Positions 45,351 to 54,386 of a DNA stretch of 64,000 bases are shown in pieces. Each line of letters begins with the position of its first letter. Positions within the stretch are counted from its first letter, which is position 1. The stretch comes from Ciceribacter lividus (GTDB lineage: Bacteria; Pseudomonadota; Alphaproteobacteria; Rhizobiales; Rhizobiaceae). The position numbers were made by a program, and so were the translations under genes. The notes beneath the pieces were generated by a model. That model was not told the origin of the DNA and did not search any database. It saw nothing but the letters and a program-made list of their open reading frames with translations. The stretch covers positions 1-64,000 of the forward strand of contig NZ_QPIX01000012.1 in the NCBI RefSeq assembly GCF_003337715.1, in the 5' to 3' direction.

Positions 45351-45376
45351 AAGCCGCCGGCGCGTGCCGGCGGCTT
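45351..45376 (+). terminator. Terminator hairpin after amaB
   Basis: AAGCCGCCGGC (45351-45361) pairs with GCCGGCGGCTT (45366-45376) around GCGT. It starts 22 bases after the amaB stop. The following T-run is weak. Confidence 0.75.
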
Positions 45377-45384
45377 ATACATTG

Positions 45385-45420
45385 CGAGGCCGGTGCATTT
45401 GTTATGATGCACCGGCCTCG
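45385..45420 (+). terminator. Second hairpin after amaB
   Basis: CGAGGCCGGTGCAT (45385-45398) pairs perfectly with ATGCACCGGCCTCG (45407-45420) around an 8-base loop, then TTTGTCATT. It backs up the first terminator. Confidence 0.7.
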
Positions 45421-45454
45421 TTTGTCATTGGGTGATTGCAACACCGCGATGACG

Positions 45455-45522
45455 ATGCGCAAAGCGGTTGGCCCTAGGCGGCCTGAACTTACGTTCGTAA
45501 GAAAGCATAACCCTTTGCGCAT
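45455..45522. repeat. Nested inverted-repeat element (possible three-way RNA structure)
   Basis: An outer pair, ATGCGCAAAGCGGTT (45455-45469) with AACCCTTTGCGCAT (45509-45522), matches over 14 bases with one bulged base. Inside lie two more hairpins: GCC-CTA-GGC near 45472-45480 and CTTACG-TT-CGTAAG at 45488-45501. The set would fold as a stem with two arms. It sits in the 260-base non-coding gap upstream of the APH/AAA kinase gene. It could be a small RNA, a leader element or an intergenic palindromic repeat. The rest of the gap (45523-45679) shows nothing further. Confidence 0.55.
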
Positions 45523-45679
45523 TTCGAGGCTTTGTCGAACCGTTGAGAGAGCTTCGCGCTTTCTTTTTGATCGACGGGCGGGCAGCCATCCGCCGATCGT
45601 CGCAGGCGCGCCATCTCATATGGCCATCGGCGTCGGAATCGGACAAGGTGAGATTGCCGCCGAGACGCAGGGAGAGTGA

Positions 45680-47227
45680 ATGGATATCCACGACCAGTCC
45701 CCGACGATCGATTTTCTCACACGGGGTGAAAGTTACGGCCTTTCCGGTCCCGTCAAGATCATCGAAACCCATATCTCGATCGTCTTCCTGATCGACGGGC
45801 TCGCCTTCAAGCTCAAGCGCGCGGTGAAACTCCCGTATGTAGACTTCTCCACGCCCGAACTTCGGCTCGCCTTCTGCCACCGCGAGGTGGAACTCAACCG
45901 CCGCGCCACGCCCGAACTCTATCTCGGCGTCCGGCGGATCACGCGGGAGGCCGACGGAACCATCGCTTTCGACGGACAGGGCGAGATGATCGACGCGGTG
46001 GTCGAGATGCGGCGTTTCGCCCAGCATTCGCTGTTCGAACGCATGGCCGCAGAGGGCAAGCTCACGACCGCCATGATGGAGGAGACGGCGGAGATCGTCG
46101 CAGCCTTCCACGCAAAGGCGCCAGTGGTCCATGAAACCAGCGGCTCGGCAAACATGGCCGCAGTACTCGACATCAACGAGGCGGGCTTCGCGACCAGCCA
46201 TGTCTTCGCGGAGGAGGACGTCCGGGCCCTTGCCGCAGCGTTCCGGCAAGCCTGGATGGCTGTCGCCCCACAGATGGATCAGCGAGAGGTGGCCGGGAAG
46301 GTAAGACACTGCCACGGTGATCTCCACCTGCGAAACATCTTCATGGGCGACGACGGGCCGCGCATGTTCGACTGCATCGATTTCAACGATCGGATCGCAA
46401 CCGTCGACGTGCTCTACGATCTCGCCTTCCTGCTGATGGACCTGTGGCATCGCGGCTTCCATGTCTTCGCCAACGTCGTCATGAACCGCTATTTCGATTT
46501 GACCGGCGAAGACGCAGGCTTCCGGCTTCTGCCGTTCTTCATGGCTGTGCGGGCCGCTGTCCGCGCCCATGTCACCGGCACGCAGATCGAAGAGGATGCC
46601 GATCCGGACGACGCGCTGACCCGGTTCGCCAGGGGCTATTTCGATTTCGCGCGAGAGCTCCTGCACCCCGGTTCACCGCGGCTCGTCGTCATCGGCGGGC
46701 TGAGCGGATCGGGAAAGTCGACGCTCGCCGACGCCCTGGCTCCGCGGCTCGGCAGCGCGCCGGGCGCGCGGATTCTGGAAAGCGACCGGCTGCGCAAGGC
46801 GATGTTCGGACTGCGGCCGAATGAGCGGTTGCCGCTCGATGCCTATCGGCCCGAGGTTTCTGCCAGGGTCTACAATGCGCTCCGCGAAAAGGCGGCCGTC
46901 ATTCTGGCCGGTGGCGGCCGTGTGATCGTCGATGCTGTCTACGACACCGAAGAGCAGCGCGATGCGATCGAAGCAGTGGCGACGAGGCTTGGAGTTCCCT
47001 TCGCCGGGGTCTGGCTCGATGCGGCCCCCGAGGTTCTGAAAGAACGGATCAAGGCACGTCCACAGGGAACCTCGGATGCGACCATCGACGTCCTCGAGCG
47101 GCAGATGGCGAGAGATCCGGGGACGATCGGCTGGAACCGGCTGGTCAGCAGCACCACGCTGGAGGACCTTCTCCAAACGGTCGAGAGACTTGCCGCGGCT
47201 TGCGTGGAGTCATCCGGTCGGCACTGA
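45680..47227 (+). CDS. APH-like kinase fused to AAA/P-loop kinase domain
   Basis: A 515-residue two-domain protein. N-terminal aminoglycoside-phosphotransferase-like domain (about 25-315) with VRHCHGDLHLRNIF and FDCIDFNDR; C-terminal P-loop kinase (about 330-505) with Walker A GGLSGSGKST and VIVDAVYDTEEQR. This architecture (COG2187 plus COG0645) is common in proteobacteria, but its substrate is unknown. The start ATG has GGGAGAGTG upstream. It is followed 9 bases later by a convergent gene. Confidence 0.9.
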   Translation: MDIHDQSPTIDFLTRGESYGLSGPVKIIETHISIVFLIDGLAFKLKRAVKLPYVDFSTPELRLAFCHREVELNRRATPELYLGVRRITREADGTIAFDGQGEMIDAVVEMRRFAQHSLFERMAAEGKLTTAMMEETAEIVAAFHAKAPVVHETSGSANMAAVLDINEAGFATSHVFAEEDVRALAAAFRQAWMAVAPQMDQREVAGKVRHCHGDLHLRNIFMGDDGPRMFDCIDFNDRIATVDVLYDLAFLLMDLWHRGFHVFANVVMNRYFDLTGEDAGFRLLPFFMAVRAAVRAHVTGTQIEEDADPDDALTRFARGYFDFARELLHPGSPRLVVIGGLSGSGKSTLADALAPRLGSAPGARILESDRLRKAMFGLRPNERLPLDAYRPEVSARVYNALREKAAVILAGGGRVIVDAVYDTEEQRDAIEAVATRLGVPFAGVWLDAAPEVLKERIKARPQGTSDATIDVLERQMARDPGTIGWNRLVSSTTLEDLLQTVERLAAACVESSGRH

Positions 47228-47236
47228 TGCGACCCT

Positions 47237-48046
47237 CTACTGCGCGATATTCCCACCGGTGCCGCACTTCCTGTGGAACGCGAGCGCCCGCTCCAGGCGC
47301 CCGTCGTAGCCGAATTCGTCCATCATGTCGGCCGCTTCCAGCATCTCCGCCGTGGTCGCCGGATGGTTCTCGGTACTGTCGGGTCGCATCGCGTGGACGA
47401 GGCCCGCCCAATCGATGGATGGAAAATCCTCCGCGAGGCTTTGGTATACCGCCTTCTCGACACCGGCGTGGCGTGCGATGGCAAGGCAGTCGTCGAGCAG
47501 AGCTTCGAGCCCCTCGACCAGAAGATTGCGGCAAAGGGCTGCCGCCGAAACGCGTCCGATATCGGCAGAGAATGGCGTGATGCTCATGCCGAGAGGATTG
47601 AGGCGGGTTGCAAGAACCATCGCATGAGCGCCTCCCGAGAGAATAGGGACGTGCAGTCCACGCTCAGCGACCGGCGCCATGATCGCGCCTTCGACGTAAA
47701 GGCCGCCGGCACACTCGATATGCGATGCCGCCCGCTGCTTCGTCTTCGGCGAGGCGGAGTTGAGATCAAAGAAATACTGCCCCGCCATGATGCAATCCGC
47801 GGCCGCCATCGCGGCCTCCTCGCACTCATCGGCAGTCACTGCAGAAATGACGACATCAGCGCCGCATGCACTCATAGAGGGGCAATCGACTGCCTGAACA
47901 CCCATGGCACAGGCGTGATCCCAGAGCCAACCACCCTTGCCCAGGAACTGGGTGTCGAAAGCGGCAACCGACACATGGTTCCACTTCAACAATTCGGTGG
48001 CGAACGCCTGCCCCACGTCCCCGAAGCCCACCAATGCGATTTTCAT
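47237..48046 (-). CDS. NAD(P)-binding dehydrogenase with DUF1932 C-terminus
   Basis: A 269-residue protein of the 6-phosphogluconate/beta-hydroxyacid dehydrogenase superfamily. N-terminal Rossmann motif MKIALVGFGDVGQAFATEL, substrate-side segment FFDLNSASPKTKQRAA and GGLYVEGAIMAPV, then the all-helical DUF1932 domain with the family Lys/Asn region SAAALCRNLLVEGLEAL. It likely oxidises a small hydroxy acid. The start is at MKIALVGFG; upstream codons in frame lack a ribosome site. Nothing next to it points to a pathway. Confidence 0.88.
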   Translation of the reverse strand: MKIALVGFGDVGQAFATELLKWNHVSVAAFDTQFLGKGGWLWDHACAMGVQAVDCPSMSACGADVVISAVTADECEEAAMAAADCIMAGQYFFDLNSASPKTKQRAASHIECAGGLYVEGAIMAPVAERGLHVPILSGGAHAMVLATRLNPLGMSITPFSADIGRVSAAALCRNLLVEGLEALLDDCLAIARHAGVEKAVYQSLAEDFPSIDWAGLVHAMRPDSTENHPATTAEMLEAADMMDEFGYDGRLERALAFHRKCGTGGNIAQ

Positions 48047-48622
48047 TATATCCCCCTCGAACCGGAGAGGGCGATGGTGAGGTCGTCCGCTCGGCATGCG
48101 CCCCACTGCTTCCAGGAAGGCAAGTCTATGTTCTTTCTTGGTCGGCACGGCCGACGGAGAACCGCGCACTCGACGCACTGTGCCCTGCAGCCGGAGGCCG
48201 ATCAGTACCCTTGCGGGTTCCTGACAAGCATTCTCGCACCGAGGTAGCGGACATGAAGTACGCCGATCGCCCCGGATCTCCGCCTCGCGAGCCCGCCGTC
48301 AGCCGCAAAGAGGCGATCCGGCATCCGTCCCCAAGATGTCGATCCGCGTAAGATCCCAACCCTTGCGCCAGACTAGGCATCGACTAAGCGCAAAACCACC
48401 GTACAATTCAAGGGGTATTGTGACGCCGAAGCCGACATAACTCCAGAAAGTGCCCACAAAAGTACGATTCTTTGCCAGTCGAAGTCGCACGCGGCGATTG
48501 TTGACGCTGATCTGTCGGGCTTGCACGTTGATTTTTGTCAAAGAGACCGGTGCATGTAGCGCCTATGGTCGAGCCGTACTGATCATGTTCCGCCACATCC
48601 TCATCTGTTCGGGAGGCTATCC
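48047..48622. other. Long divergent intergenic region before ppsA
   Basis: These 576 bases between the DUF1932 gene and ppsA show several chance open frames but no supported gene. The recognisable element is the FNR/FixK-type box at 48528-48541 with a TATGGT -10 candidate at 48564-48569. A 6-base inverted repeat (TTGCGC 48363, GCGCAA 48388) is too weak to call. Confidence 0.5.
48528..48541 (+). promoter_or_regulatory. FNR/FixK-type box before ppsA
   Basis: TTGAT-TTTT-GTCAA matches nine of ten positions of TTGAT-N4-ATCAA. A TATGGT -10 candidate lies with its centre 32 bases downstream of the box centre, so the box would be near -41.5, the class II activator position. This suggests ppsA is induced at low oxygen. 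Confidence 0.55.
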
Positions 48623-51016
48623 ATGTCTGCAGTCACTCAATCCACCGCATGGTTCGAAACACTTGGCCGCCACGACGTATCACGGGTCGGCGGCAAGAAT
48701 GCCTCGCTCGGCGAGATGGTGCAGACACTCTCCTCGAAGGGCATCAACGTCCCGCCAGGCTTCGCCACGACGGCCGATGCATACTGGAATTATGTCGAGG
48801 CCAACAAGCTGGAGGACCGCATGACCGGTCTCTTGGCCGACTGGGAAGCCGGCAAGTCGACGCTTGCCGAGACGGGTCAGGCGATCCGAGCGATCTTCCT
48901 TCGCGGAGACTGGCCGACGGACACCGAAAAGGCGATCATCGAGGCCTACCGCGAACTTTCGAGGCGCGCAGGCGTGAGCGAAGCAGAAGTCGCCGTCCGC
49001 TCGAGCGCGACCGCGGAGGACCTGCCGGACGCCAGTTTTGCCGGACAGCAGGAGACCTTCCTCAACATCAAGGGTGAAAAGGCTCTGATCGACGCCTGCC
49101 GTCGTTGCTACGCTTCCCTCTTCACCGATCGCGCGATCAGCTACCGCAAGGCCAAGGGCTTCGACCACATGAAGGTCGCGCTCTCGATCGGCGTACAACA
49201 GATGGTGCGGTCCGACCTTGGCGGGTCGGGGGTCATGTTCTCGATCGATACCGAAACCGGCTTCGACAAGGTGGTCCTGATCAACGCCGCCTGGGGGCTC
49301 GGCGAGAACGTCGTCCAGGGCACCGTCGATCCAGACGAGTACCAGGTCTTCAAGCCTCTGCTCGGCAAGCCGTCGCTTACCCCGATCATCGAGAAGAAGC
49401 GCGGCGCCAAGGACATCAAGATGATCTACGGGACAGGCGACGCTCCGACGCGCAATGTCCCGACCTCGAAGGCCGAGCGCGCGGCCTATGTCCTGAGCGA
49501 TCCGGAAATCCTGACCCTTGCCGAATGGGCCACCACCATCGAGGCACATTACGGGTGCCCGATGGACATGGAATGGGCACGCGACGGCAGGACCGGTGCC
49601 ATGTACATCGTTCAGGCCCGGCCCGAAACGGTCCAGGCAAGGCGCGGCGCCGGTGTCTTCAAGACCTATGAAATCAAGAACAAGGGGAAGGTGCTTGCGA
49701 GAGGACTCTCGATCGGTGATGCGGTGGCGACCGGTCAGGTGTGCCTGATCGAAACGGCCAAGGATATCGGCAAGTTCGTCGACGGCTCCATTCTCGTCAC
49801 CCAGACGACGGACCCGGACTGGGTCCCGATCATGAAGCGGGCCGCCGCGATCGTCACCGATCACGGCGGGCGCACCTCCCACGCGGCGATCGTCAGCCGC
49901 GAACTCGGCCTGCCGGCTGTCGTCGGCACCGGCAACGCGACCGAACTCCTACACACCGGACAGGAGGTGACGATCTCCTGCGCCGAAGGCGACGAAGGCT
50001 TCATCTACGAGGGGATCGCCGACGTGACCGTCAACGACCTCGACGTCAGCGATCTTCCCTCGACGGCGACCCACGTGATGCTGAACCTCGCCAATCCCGG
50101 CTCTGCGTTCCGCTGGTGGCGCATGCCGTCCGACGGCATCGGCCTCGCCCGCATGGAGTTCGTCGTCAGCAACGCCATCCGCGTTCATCCGATGGCGCTC
50201 GTGCATTTCGACCGGCTGAAGGACGAAGCCGCAAAGAACGAGATTGCGGCCCTGACGCTCGGCTACGACCATAAGCCGGACTATTTCGTCGACAAGCTCT
50301 CCCGAGGGCTGGCGCGGCTGGCGGCGGCGGTTTTCCCGAAGCCGGTGATCGTCCGCATGAGCGACTTCAAGACCAACGAATATGCCGGCCTCGTCGGCGG
50401 CGCCGAGTTCGAGCCGGACGAAGAGAACCCGATGATCGGCTTCCGCGGCGCCTCCCGCTACTACTCGCCCCGTTACCGCGAAGGGTTTGCGCTCGAATGC
50501 CAGGCGATACGGCGCCTACGCGACGAGATGGGATTCACGAACGTTGTCGTGATGATCCCCTTCTGCCGCTCCGTGGGCGAGGCCGACAAGGTTCTCGGCG
50601 TCATGGCGGAGAACGGCCTGAAGCGAGGCGAAAACGGCCTTCAGGTCTATGTCATGTGCGAAATCCCGTCGAACGTGATCCTCGCCGCCAAGTTCGCCGA
50701 CCGCTTCGACGGTTTCTCGATCGGCTCGAACGATCTGACGCAGCTCACGCTCGGCGTCGACCGCGATTCCGGTGAACTCGCCGACCTCTTCGACGAACAG
50801 GACGAGGCGGTGAAGTGGATGATCGAGAAGGTGATCACCGAGGCACGCAAGGCAGGCGCCAAGATCGGCCTGTGCGGGCAGGCCCCCAGCGACCATCCCG
50901 AGTTCGCCGAATTCCTCGTCGAGTGCGGCATCAATTCGATGTCGGTAAGCCCTGACAGCTTCATCGCCGTGAAGCGCAAGGTTGCAGAAACGGAGGCGCG
51001 GGCAAGTCGAAAGTAA
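48623..51016 (+). CDS. ppsA: Phosphoenolpyruvate synthase
   Basis: A 797-residue enzyme. It converts pyruvate + ATP + water to PEP + AMP + phosphate in gluconeogenesis. Domains are: N-terminal ATP-grasp/pyruvate-binding (20-345; VGGKNASLGEM, VAVRSSATAEDLPDASFAGQ), swivelling phosphohistidine domain with His420 in DHGGRTSHAAI, and C-terminal PEP-binding TIM barrel (MCEIPSN, IGSNDLTQL, GLCGQAPSD). The length is typical of PpsA and not of pyruvate phosphate dikinase. An FNR/FixK-type box at activator spacing precedes it. Confidence 0.96.
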   Translation: MSAVTQSTAWFETLGRHDVSRVGGKNASLGEMVQTLSSKGINVPPGFATTADAYWNYVEANKLEDRMTGLLADWEAGKSTLAETGQAIRAIFLRGDWPTDTEKAIIEAYRELSRRAGVSEAEVAVRSSATAEDLPDASFAGQQETFLNIKGEKALIDACRRCYASLFTDRAISYRKAKGFDHMKVALSIGVQQMVRSDLGGSGVMFSIDTETGFDKVVLINAAWGLGENVVQGTVDPDEYQVFKPLLGKPSLTPIIEKKRGAKDIKMIYGTGDAPTRNVPTSKAERAAYVLSDPEILTLAEWATTIEAHYGCPMDMEWARDGRTGAMYIVQARPETVQARRGAGVFKTYEIKNKGKVLARGLSIGDAVATGQVCLIETAKDIGKFVDGSILVTQTTDPDWVPIMKRAAAIVTDHGGRTSHAAIVSRELGLPAVVGTGNATELLHTGQEVTISCAEGDEGFIYEGIADVTVNDLDVSDLPSTATHVMLNLANPGSAFRWWRMPSDGIGLARMEFVVSNAIRVHPMALVHFDRLKDEAAKNEIAALTLGYDHKPDYFVDKLSRGLARLAAAVFPKPVIVRMSDFKTNEYAGLVGGAEFEPDEENPMIGFRGASRYYSPRYREGFALECQAIRRLRDEMGFTNVVVMIPFCRSVGEADKVLGVMAENGLKRGENGLQVYVMCEIPSNVILAAKFADRFDGFSIGSNDLTQLTLGVDRDSGELADLFDEQDEAVKWMIEKVITEARKAGAKIGLCGQAPSDHPEFAEFLVECGINSMSVSPDSFIAVKRKVAETEARASRK

Positions 51017-51070
51017 CCGAGGAGAGCTCATCGAGGTGAGAATTTTCCGGCGCTCGGAAATTTATTTCAC

Positions 51071-51084
51071 TTGATCCTTATCAA
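51071..51084 (+). promoter_or_regulatory. Perfect FNR/FixK-type box before the sugar ABC operon
   Basis: TTGAT-CCTT-ATCAA is a full match to the consensus. A TATAGC -10 candidate (51104-51109) lies 29 bases downstream, centre to centre, putting the box at about -40, class II activator position. The operon's first gene starts at 51238, leaving a leader of about 120 bases. Confidence 0.62.
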
Positions 51085-51237
51085 AGTAAGTTCGAAAATT
51101 AGCTATAGCTTTGACAGCGTTCACCCGTTTTCCGCAAGCGGGACCGGGTGAACGAAGCAACGTCGAAATACAGGCAGATTTTCAACAGGCGGTTCCGGAG
51201 TCACTCCGGCAATCGATGAAAGCTCCGGGAGGTCACC

Positions 51238-52485
51238 ATGCTTTCGGTAAGATCGCTTATGGCGGCGGCAGCCGTTACCGCATTGATGTTGCCGGCATCT
51301 TCTTATGCCGGCGGGACTGTGGAAGTGCTTCACTGGTGGACGTCGGGAGGCGAGGCGAAAGCTGTCGGCACCCTGAAGGAAGCCTTCGAAAAGAAGGGCG
51401 GTACCTGGATCGACTCTCCGATCGCCGGCGGCGGCGGTGATGCCGCGATGACGGCGCTGCGAGCCAGGGTCATGGCGGGTAACCCGCCGGCCGCGGTGCA
51501 GCTGAAAGGTCCCGGCATTCAGGAATGGGCCGACCAGGGCAGCCTGAACGACGTCGAGGATGTCGCCAAGGCCGAGAACTGGGATTCGGTCCTCCCGCCC
51601 ACCCTCGCGTCGATCATGAAGTACAAGGACAAATACGTCGCCGCGCCGGTCAACATCCATCGCGTCGACTGGATGTGGGTCAACCCGACGGTGCTGGCGA
51701 AGGTCGGCGCGGAAGTTCCGACCACCTGGGACGAATTCAATGCTGTCGCCGACAAGTTGAAGGCCGCCGGCATCACCCCGCTCGCCCACGGCGGCCAGCC
51801 GTGGCAGGACGCGACGGTGTTCGAGACGATCGTACTCAGCCAGGGGGCGGACTTCTACCGCAAGGCGCTCGTCGAGCTGGACCAGGACGCACTTACCGGC
51901 GAGACGATGGTCAAGGTCTTCGACCAGCTTCGCAAGCTGCGCGGCTACGTCGACCCGGGCTTCTCCGGACGGGACTGGAACCTTGCCACCGCCATGGTCA
52001 TGAATGGCGAGGCGGCGTTCCAGATCATGGGCGACTGGGCGAAAGGCGAGTTCCTCGCCGCTGGCAAGGTGCCGGGCAAGGACTTCCTCTGCGCTCCGAC
52101 GCCGGGCAACGGCTATATCTTCAATGCCGACAGCTTCGCCTTCTTCAAGGTTTCCGGCCAGGACCAGATCGAGGGACAGAAGGTGCTGGCAAGCCTGATC
52201 ATGTCGCCCGAATTCCAGGAGACCTTCAACCTTGCCAAGGGTTCGATCCCGGCACGCACCGACGTCAGCCTCGACAAGTTCGACTCCTGCGCACTGAAAT
52301 CGCATGAGGATCTGACGGCATCCGTCAAGAACAACGCCTTCGTGCCCTCGATGGCGCATGAGATGGCGATCCCGCGGACAGTTCGCGGCGAGTTCCTCGA
52401 CGTCGTGACGAACTTCTTCAACTCCGACATGAGCTCGGCCGACGCCGCCAAGGCGCTGGGCGAAGCGGTCAAGCGGGCGCAATAG
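51238..52485 (+). CDS. Sugar ABC transporter substrate-binding protein (glucose/mannose type)
   Basis: A 415-residue secreted protein with a signal peptide ending at ASSYA (cleavage about residue 24). The mature start GGTVEVLHWWTSGGEAKAV and later AAVQLKGPGIQEWADQG are characteristic of family 1 binding proteins of the glucose/mannose (GtsA-like) branch. It captures sugar in the periplasm for the permeases encoded downstream. A hairpin between this gene and the first permease probably raises its mRNA share. Exact sugar not provable here. Confidence 0.92.
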   Translation: MLSVRSLMAAAAVTALMLPASSYAGGTVEVLHWWTSGGEAKAVGTLKEAFEKKGGTWIDSPIAGGGGDAAMTALRARVMAGNPPAAVQLKGPGIQEWADQGSLNDVEDVAKAENWDSVLPPTLASIMKYKDKYVAAPVNIHRVDWMWVNPTVLAKVGAEVPTTWDEFNAVADKLKAAGITPLAHGGQPWQDATVFETIVLSQGADFYRKALVELDQDALTGETMVKVFDQLRKLRGYVDPGFSGRDWNLATAMVMNGEAAFQIMGDWAKGEFLAAGKVPGKDFLCAPTPGNGYIFNADSFAFFKVSGQDQIEGQKVLASLIMSPEFQETFNLAKGSIPARTDVSLDKFDSCALKSHEDLTASVKNNAFVPSMAHEMAIPRTVRGEFLDVVTNFFNSDMSSADAAKALGEAVKRAQ

Positions 52486-52500
52486 CCCCACACAGCGACC

Positions 52501-52528
52501 GAGCCGGGCTCCCCACGGCGCCCGGCTC
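52501..52528 (+). promoter_or_regulatory. Intercistronic hairpin after the binding-protein gene
   Basis: GAGCCGGGC (52501-52509) pairs with GCCCGGCTC (52520-52528) around a 10-base loop, with no U-run. Such hairpins after binding-protein genes usually protect the upstream message or reduce read-through. Confidence 0.6.
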
Positions 52529-52592
52529 ATGAAAGACCGTTCCGGCAGGCGGCACGTGCGTGGGACCACGGGGGAAGGGAGGAGCGTAGACC

Positions 52593-53495
52593 ATGGCAAG
52601 TTCGAAGACCGGGCGGGTCGTGTTCGACCGCTTCCTTGAGCGATGGCTACCGCAAATCGTCGTCTCGCCACTGTTCGCGACGAGCCTGCTCTTCGTCTAC
52701 GGCTTCATCGCCTGGACCGTCTACATCTCCTTCACCAAGTCCGGCGTAATGCCGAACTACACCTTCTCCGGGCTCTCGCAGTACATCCGGCTGTGGACCA
52801 CACCGCGCTGGCTTGTGGCGCTGGAGAACCTCTTCATCTTCACCAGCCTGTTCATCGTCGGCTGCATGGTCATCGGGCTGCTGCTCGCCATCCTGCTCGA
52901 CCAGCGCATTCGTTCTGAAGGCCTGATCCGCACAATCTATCTCTATCCGATGGCGCTCTCCTTCATCGTGACTGGTACCGCCTGGAAGTGGATCCTGAAC
53001 CCTACGCTCGGCATCGAGAAGATCGTGCAGAACCTCGGCTTCGAGAACTTCAACTTCGACTGGCTGGTCGATCCGAAGATGGCGATCTACACCGTCGTCA
53101 TCGCCGGCGTCTGGCAGTCCTCGGGCTACGTCATGGCGCTCTTCCTCGCCGGACTGCGTTCGGTCGATGACGAGATCATCAAAGCCGCGGCGATCGACGG
53201 CGCCGGACCGGTGCGTATCTATGCCACCATCATCCTGCCGATCGTCCGACCTGTATTCTTCTCCGCCTTCGTGATCCTGTCGCATCTGGCGATCAAGAGT
53301 TTCGACCTCGTCATGGCGCTCACGGGCGGCGGACCCGGCTACGCCACCGACGTGCCGGCGACCTTCATGTACTCCTTCGCCTTCCAGAGGAGCGAACTCG
53401 GCACCGCCGCCGCAAGCGCCGTCATGATGCTGGTCACGATCACGGCGATCTATGTGCCCTACCTCTATTCTGAACTGAGGAGGCCCGCGAAATGA
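52593..53495 (+). CDS. Sugar ABC transporter permease (MalF-like)
   Basis: A 300-residue protein with six hydrophobic helices. The EAA loop that docks on the ATPase is visible as IKAAAIDGAGPVRIYATIILP. It belongs to the binding-protein-dependent transport inner-membrane family. It overlaps the next permease by four bases (ATGA), implying equal synthesis of the two subunits. Second gene of the FNR-box operon. No extra periplasmic domain as in enteric MalF. Confidence 0.94.
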   Translation: MASSKTGRVVFDRFLERWLPQIVVSPLFATSLLFVYGFIAWTVYISFTKSGVMPNYTFSGLSQYIRLWTTPRWLVALENLFIFTSLFIVGCMVIGLLLAILLDQRIRSEGLIRTIYLYPMALSFIVTGTAWKWILNPTLGIEKIVQNLGFENFNFDWLVDPKMAIYTVVIAGVWQSSGYVMALFLAGLRSVDDEIIKAAAIDGAGPVRIYATIILPIVRPVFFSAFVILSHLAIKSFDLVMALTGGGPGYATDVPATFMYSFAFQRSELGTAAASAVMMLVTITAIYVPYLYSELRRPAK

Positions 53496-54382
53496 GCCGC
53501 CAGGAGTCCGGCATCGTCCGTCCCAAGGGCCTGCGGCAGGCCATGTTGCGCGGCCTTCTTTTCGCGGCGCTCATCCTCTTCTGTCTCTACTACCTGATGC
53601 CGCTGGTGGTGATGGTTTCGACCTCGCTCAAGTCGTTGGACGAGATTCGCACCTCCTCGCTCGTCAGCCTTCCGCGGGCCGTCAACTTCGACGCCTGGGC
53701 GAAGGCGTGGTCATCGGCCTGCGTCGGCGTGCGCTGCACCGGGCTCGAACCCTATTTCATGAACTCCGTGCTGATGGTCGTGCCGTCGGTGATCATCTCG
53801 ACGATGCTCGGCGCGCTCAACGGCTATGCGCTGACCAAGTGGCGTTTCCGCGGAGCGGATATCATCTTCGCACTGATGCTCTTCGGCTCCTTCATTCCCT
53901 TCCAGGTGGTGCTGCTGCCGATGGCCCGCATGCTCGGCTATTTCGGACTGGCGGGCAGCGTCTACGGCTTGATCCTCGTCCATACCGTCTACGGGCTTGC
54001 CTTCACCACGCTCTTCTTCCGCAACTTCTTCGTCGGCGTATCCGACGGCATCGTGAACGCCGCCAAGATCGACGGCGCGGGCTTCTTCACGATTTTCTTC
54101 AGCGTCCTTCTGCCGATGTCGCTTCCGACCATCGTGGTGACCGTCATCTGGCAGTTCACCCAGATCTGGAACGATTTCCTGTTCGGGATCGCCTTCACCG
54201 TCGGCGACAGCAATCCGGTGACGGTCGCCCTCAACAACATCGTGGCGACCAGCACCGGCGTGAAGGAATACAACGTCGACATGGCAGCCGCGATCATCGC
54301 GGCCCTGCCGACCCTTCTCGTCTACATTGTCGCCGGAAAATACTTCGTCCGCGGGCTGTCCGCCGGCGCCGTGAAAGGTTGA
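53492..54382 (+). CDS. Sugar ABC transporter permease (MalG-like)
   Basis: A 296-residue six-helix permease, partner of the preceding gene. The EAA loop reads VNAAKIDGAGFFTIFFSVLLP. The first helix is at about 17-38 after a basic N-terminus. A loop SSACVGVRCTGLEPYFMN near residue 75 contains two Cys; this insertion is typical of the glucose/mannose branch. It is followed 4 bases later by the ATPase gene. Confidence 0.94.
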   Translation: MSRQESGIVRPKGLRQAMLRGLLFAALILFCLYYLMPLVVMVSTSLKSLDEIRTSSLVSLPRAVNFDAWAKAWSSACVGVRCTGLEPYFMNSVLMVVPSVIISTMLGALNGYALTKWRFRGADIIFALMLFGSFIPFQVVLLPMARMLGYFGLAGSVYGLILVHTVYGLAFTTLFFRNFFVGVSDGIVNAAKIDGAGFFTIFFSVLLPMSLPTIVVTVIWQFTQIWNDFLFGIAFTVGDSNPVTVALNNIVATSTGVKEYNVDMAAAIIAALPTLLVYIVAGKYFVRGLSAGAVKG

Positions 54383-54386
54383 TGCG

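Noticed and set aside
48034-48380. Several open frames in the long gap before ppsA
   Set aside because: No ribosome sites, no family pattern, biased composition; treated as non-coding.
48363-48393. TTGCGC/GCGCAA inverted repeat resembling the outer arm of the 45455 element
   Set aside because: Only six paired bases with a 19-base loop and no inner hairpins; similarity to the other element is too weak.
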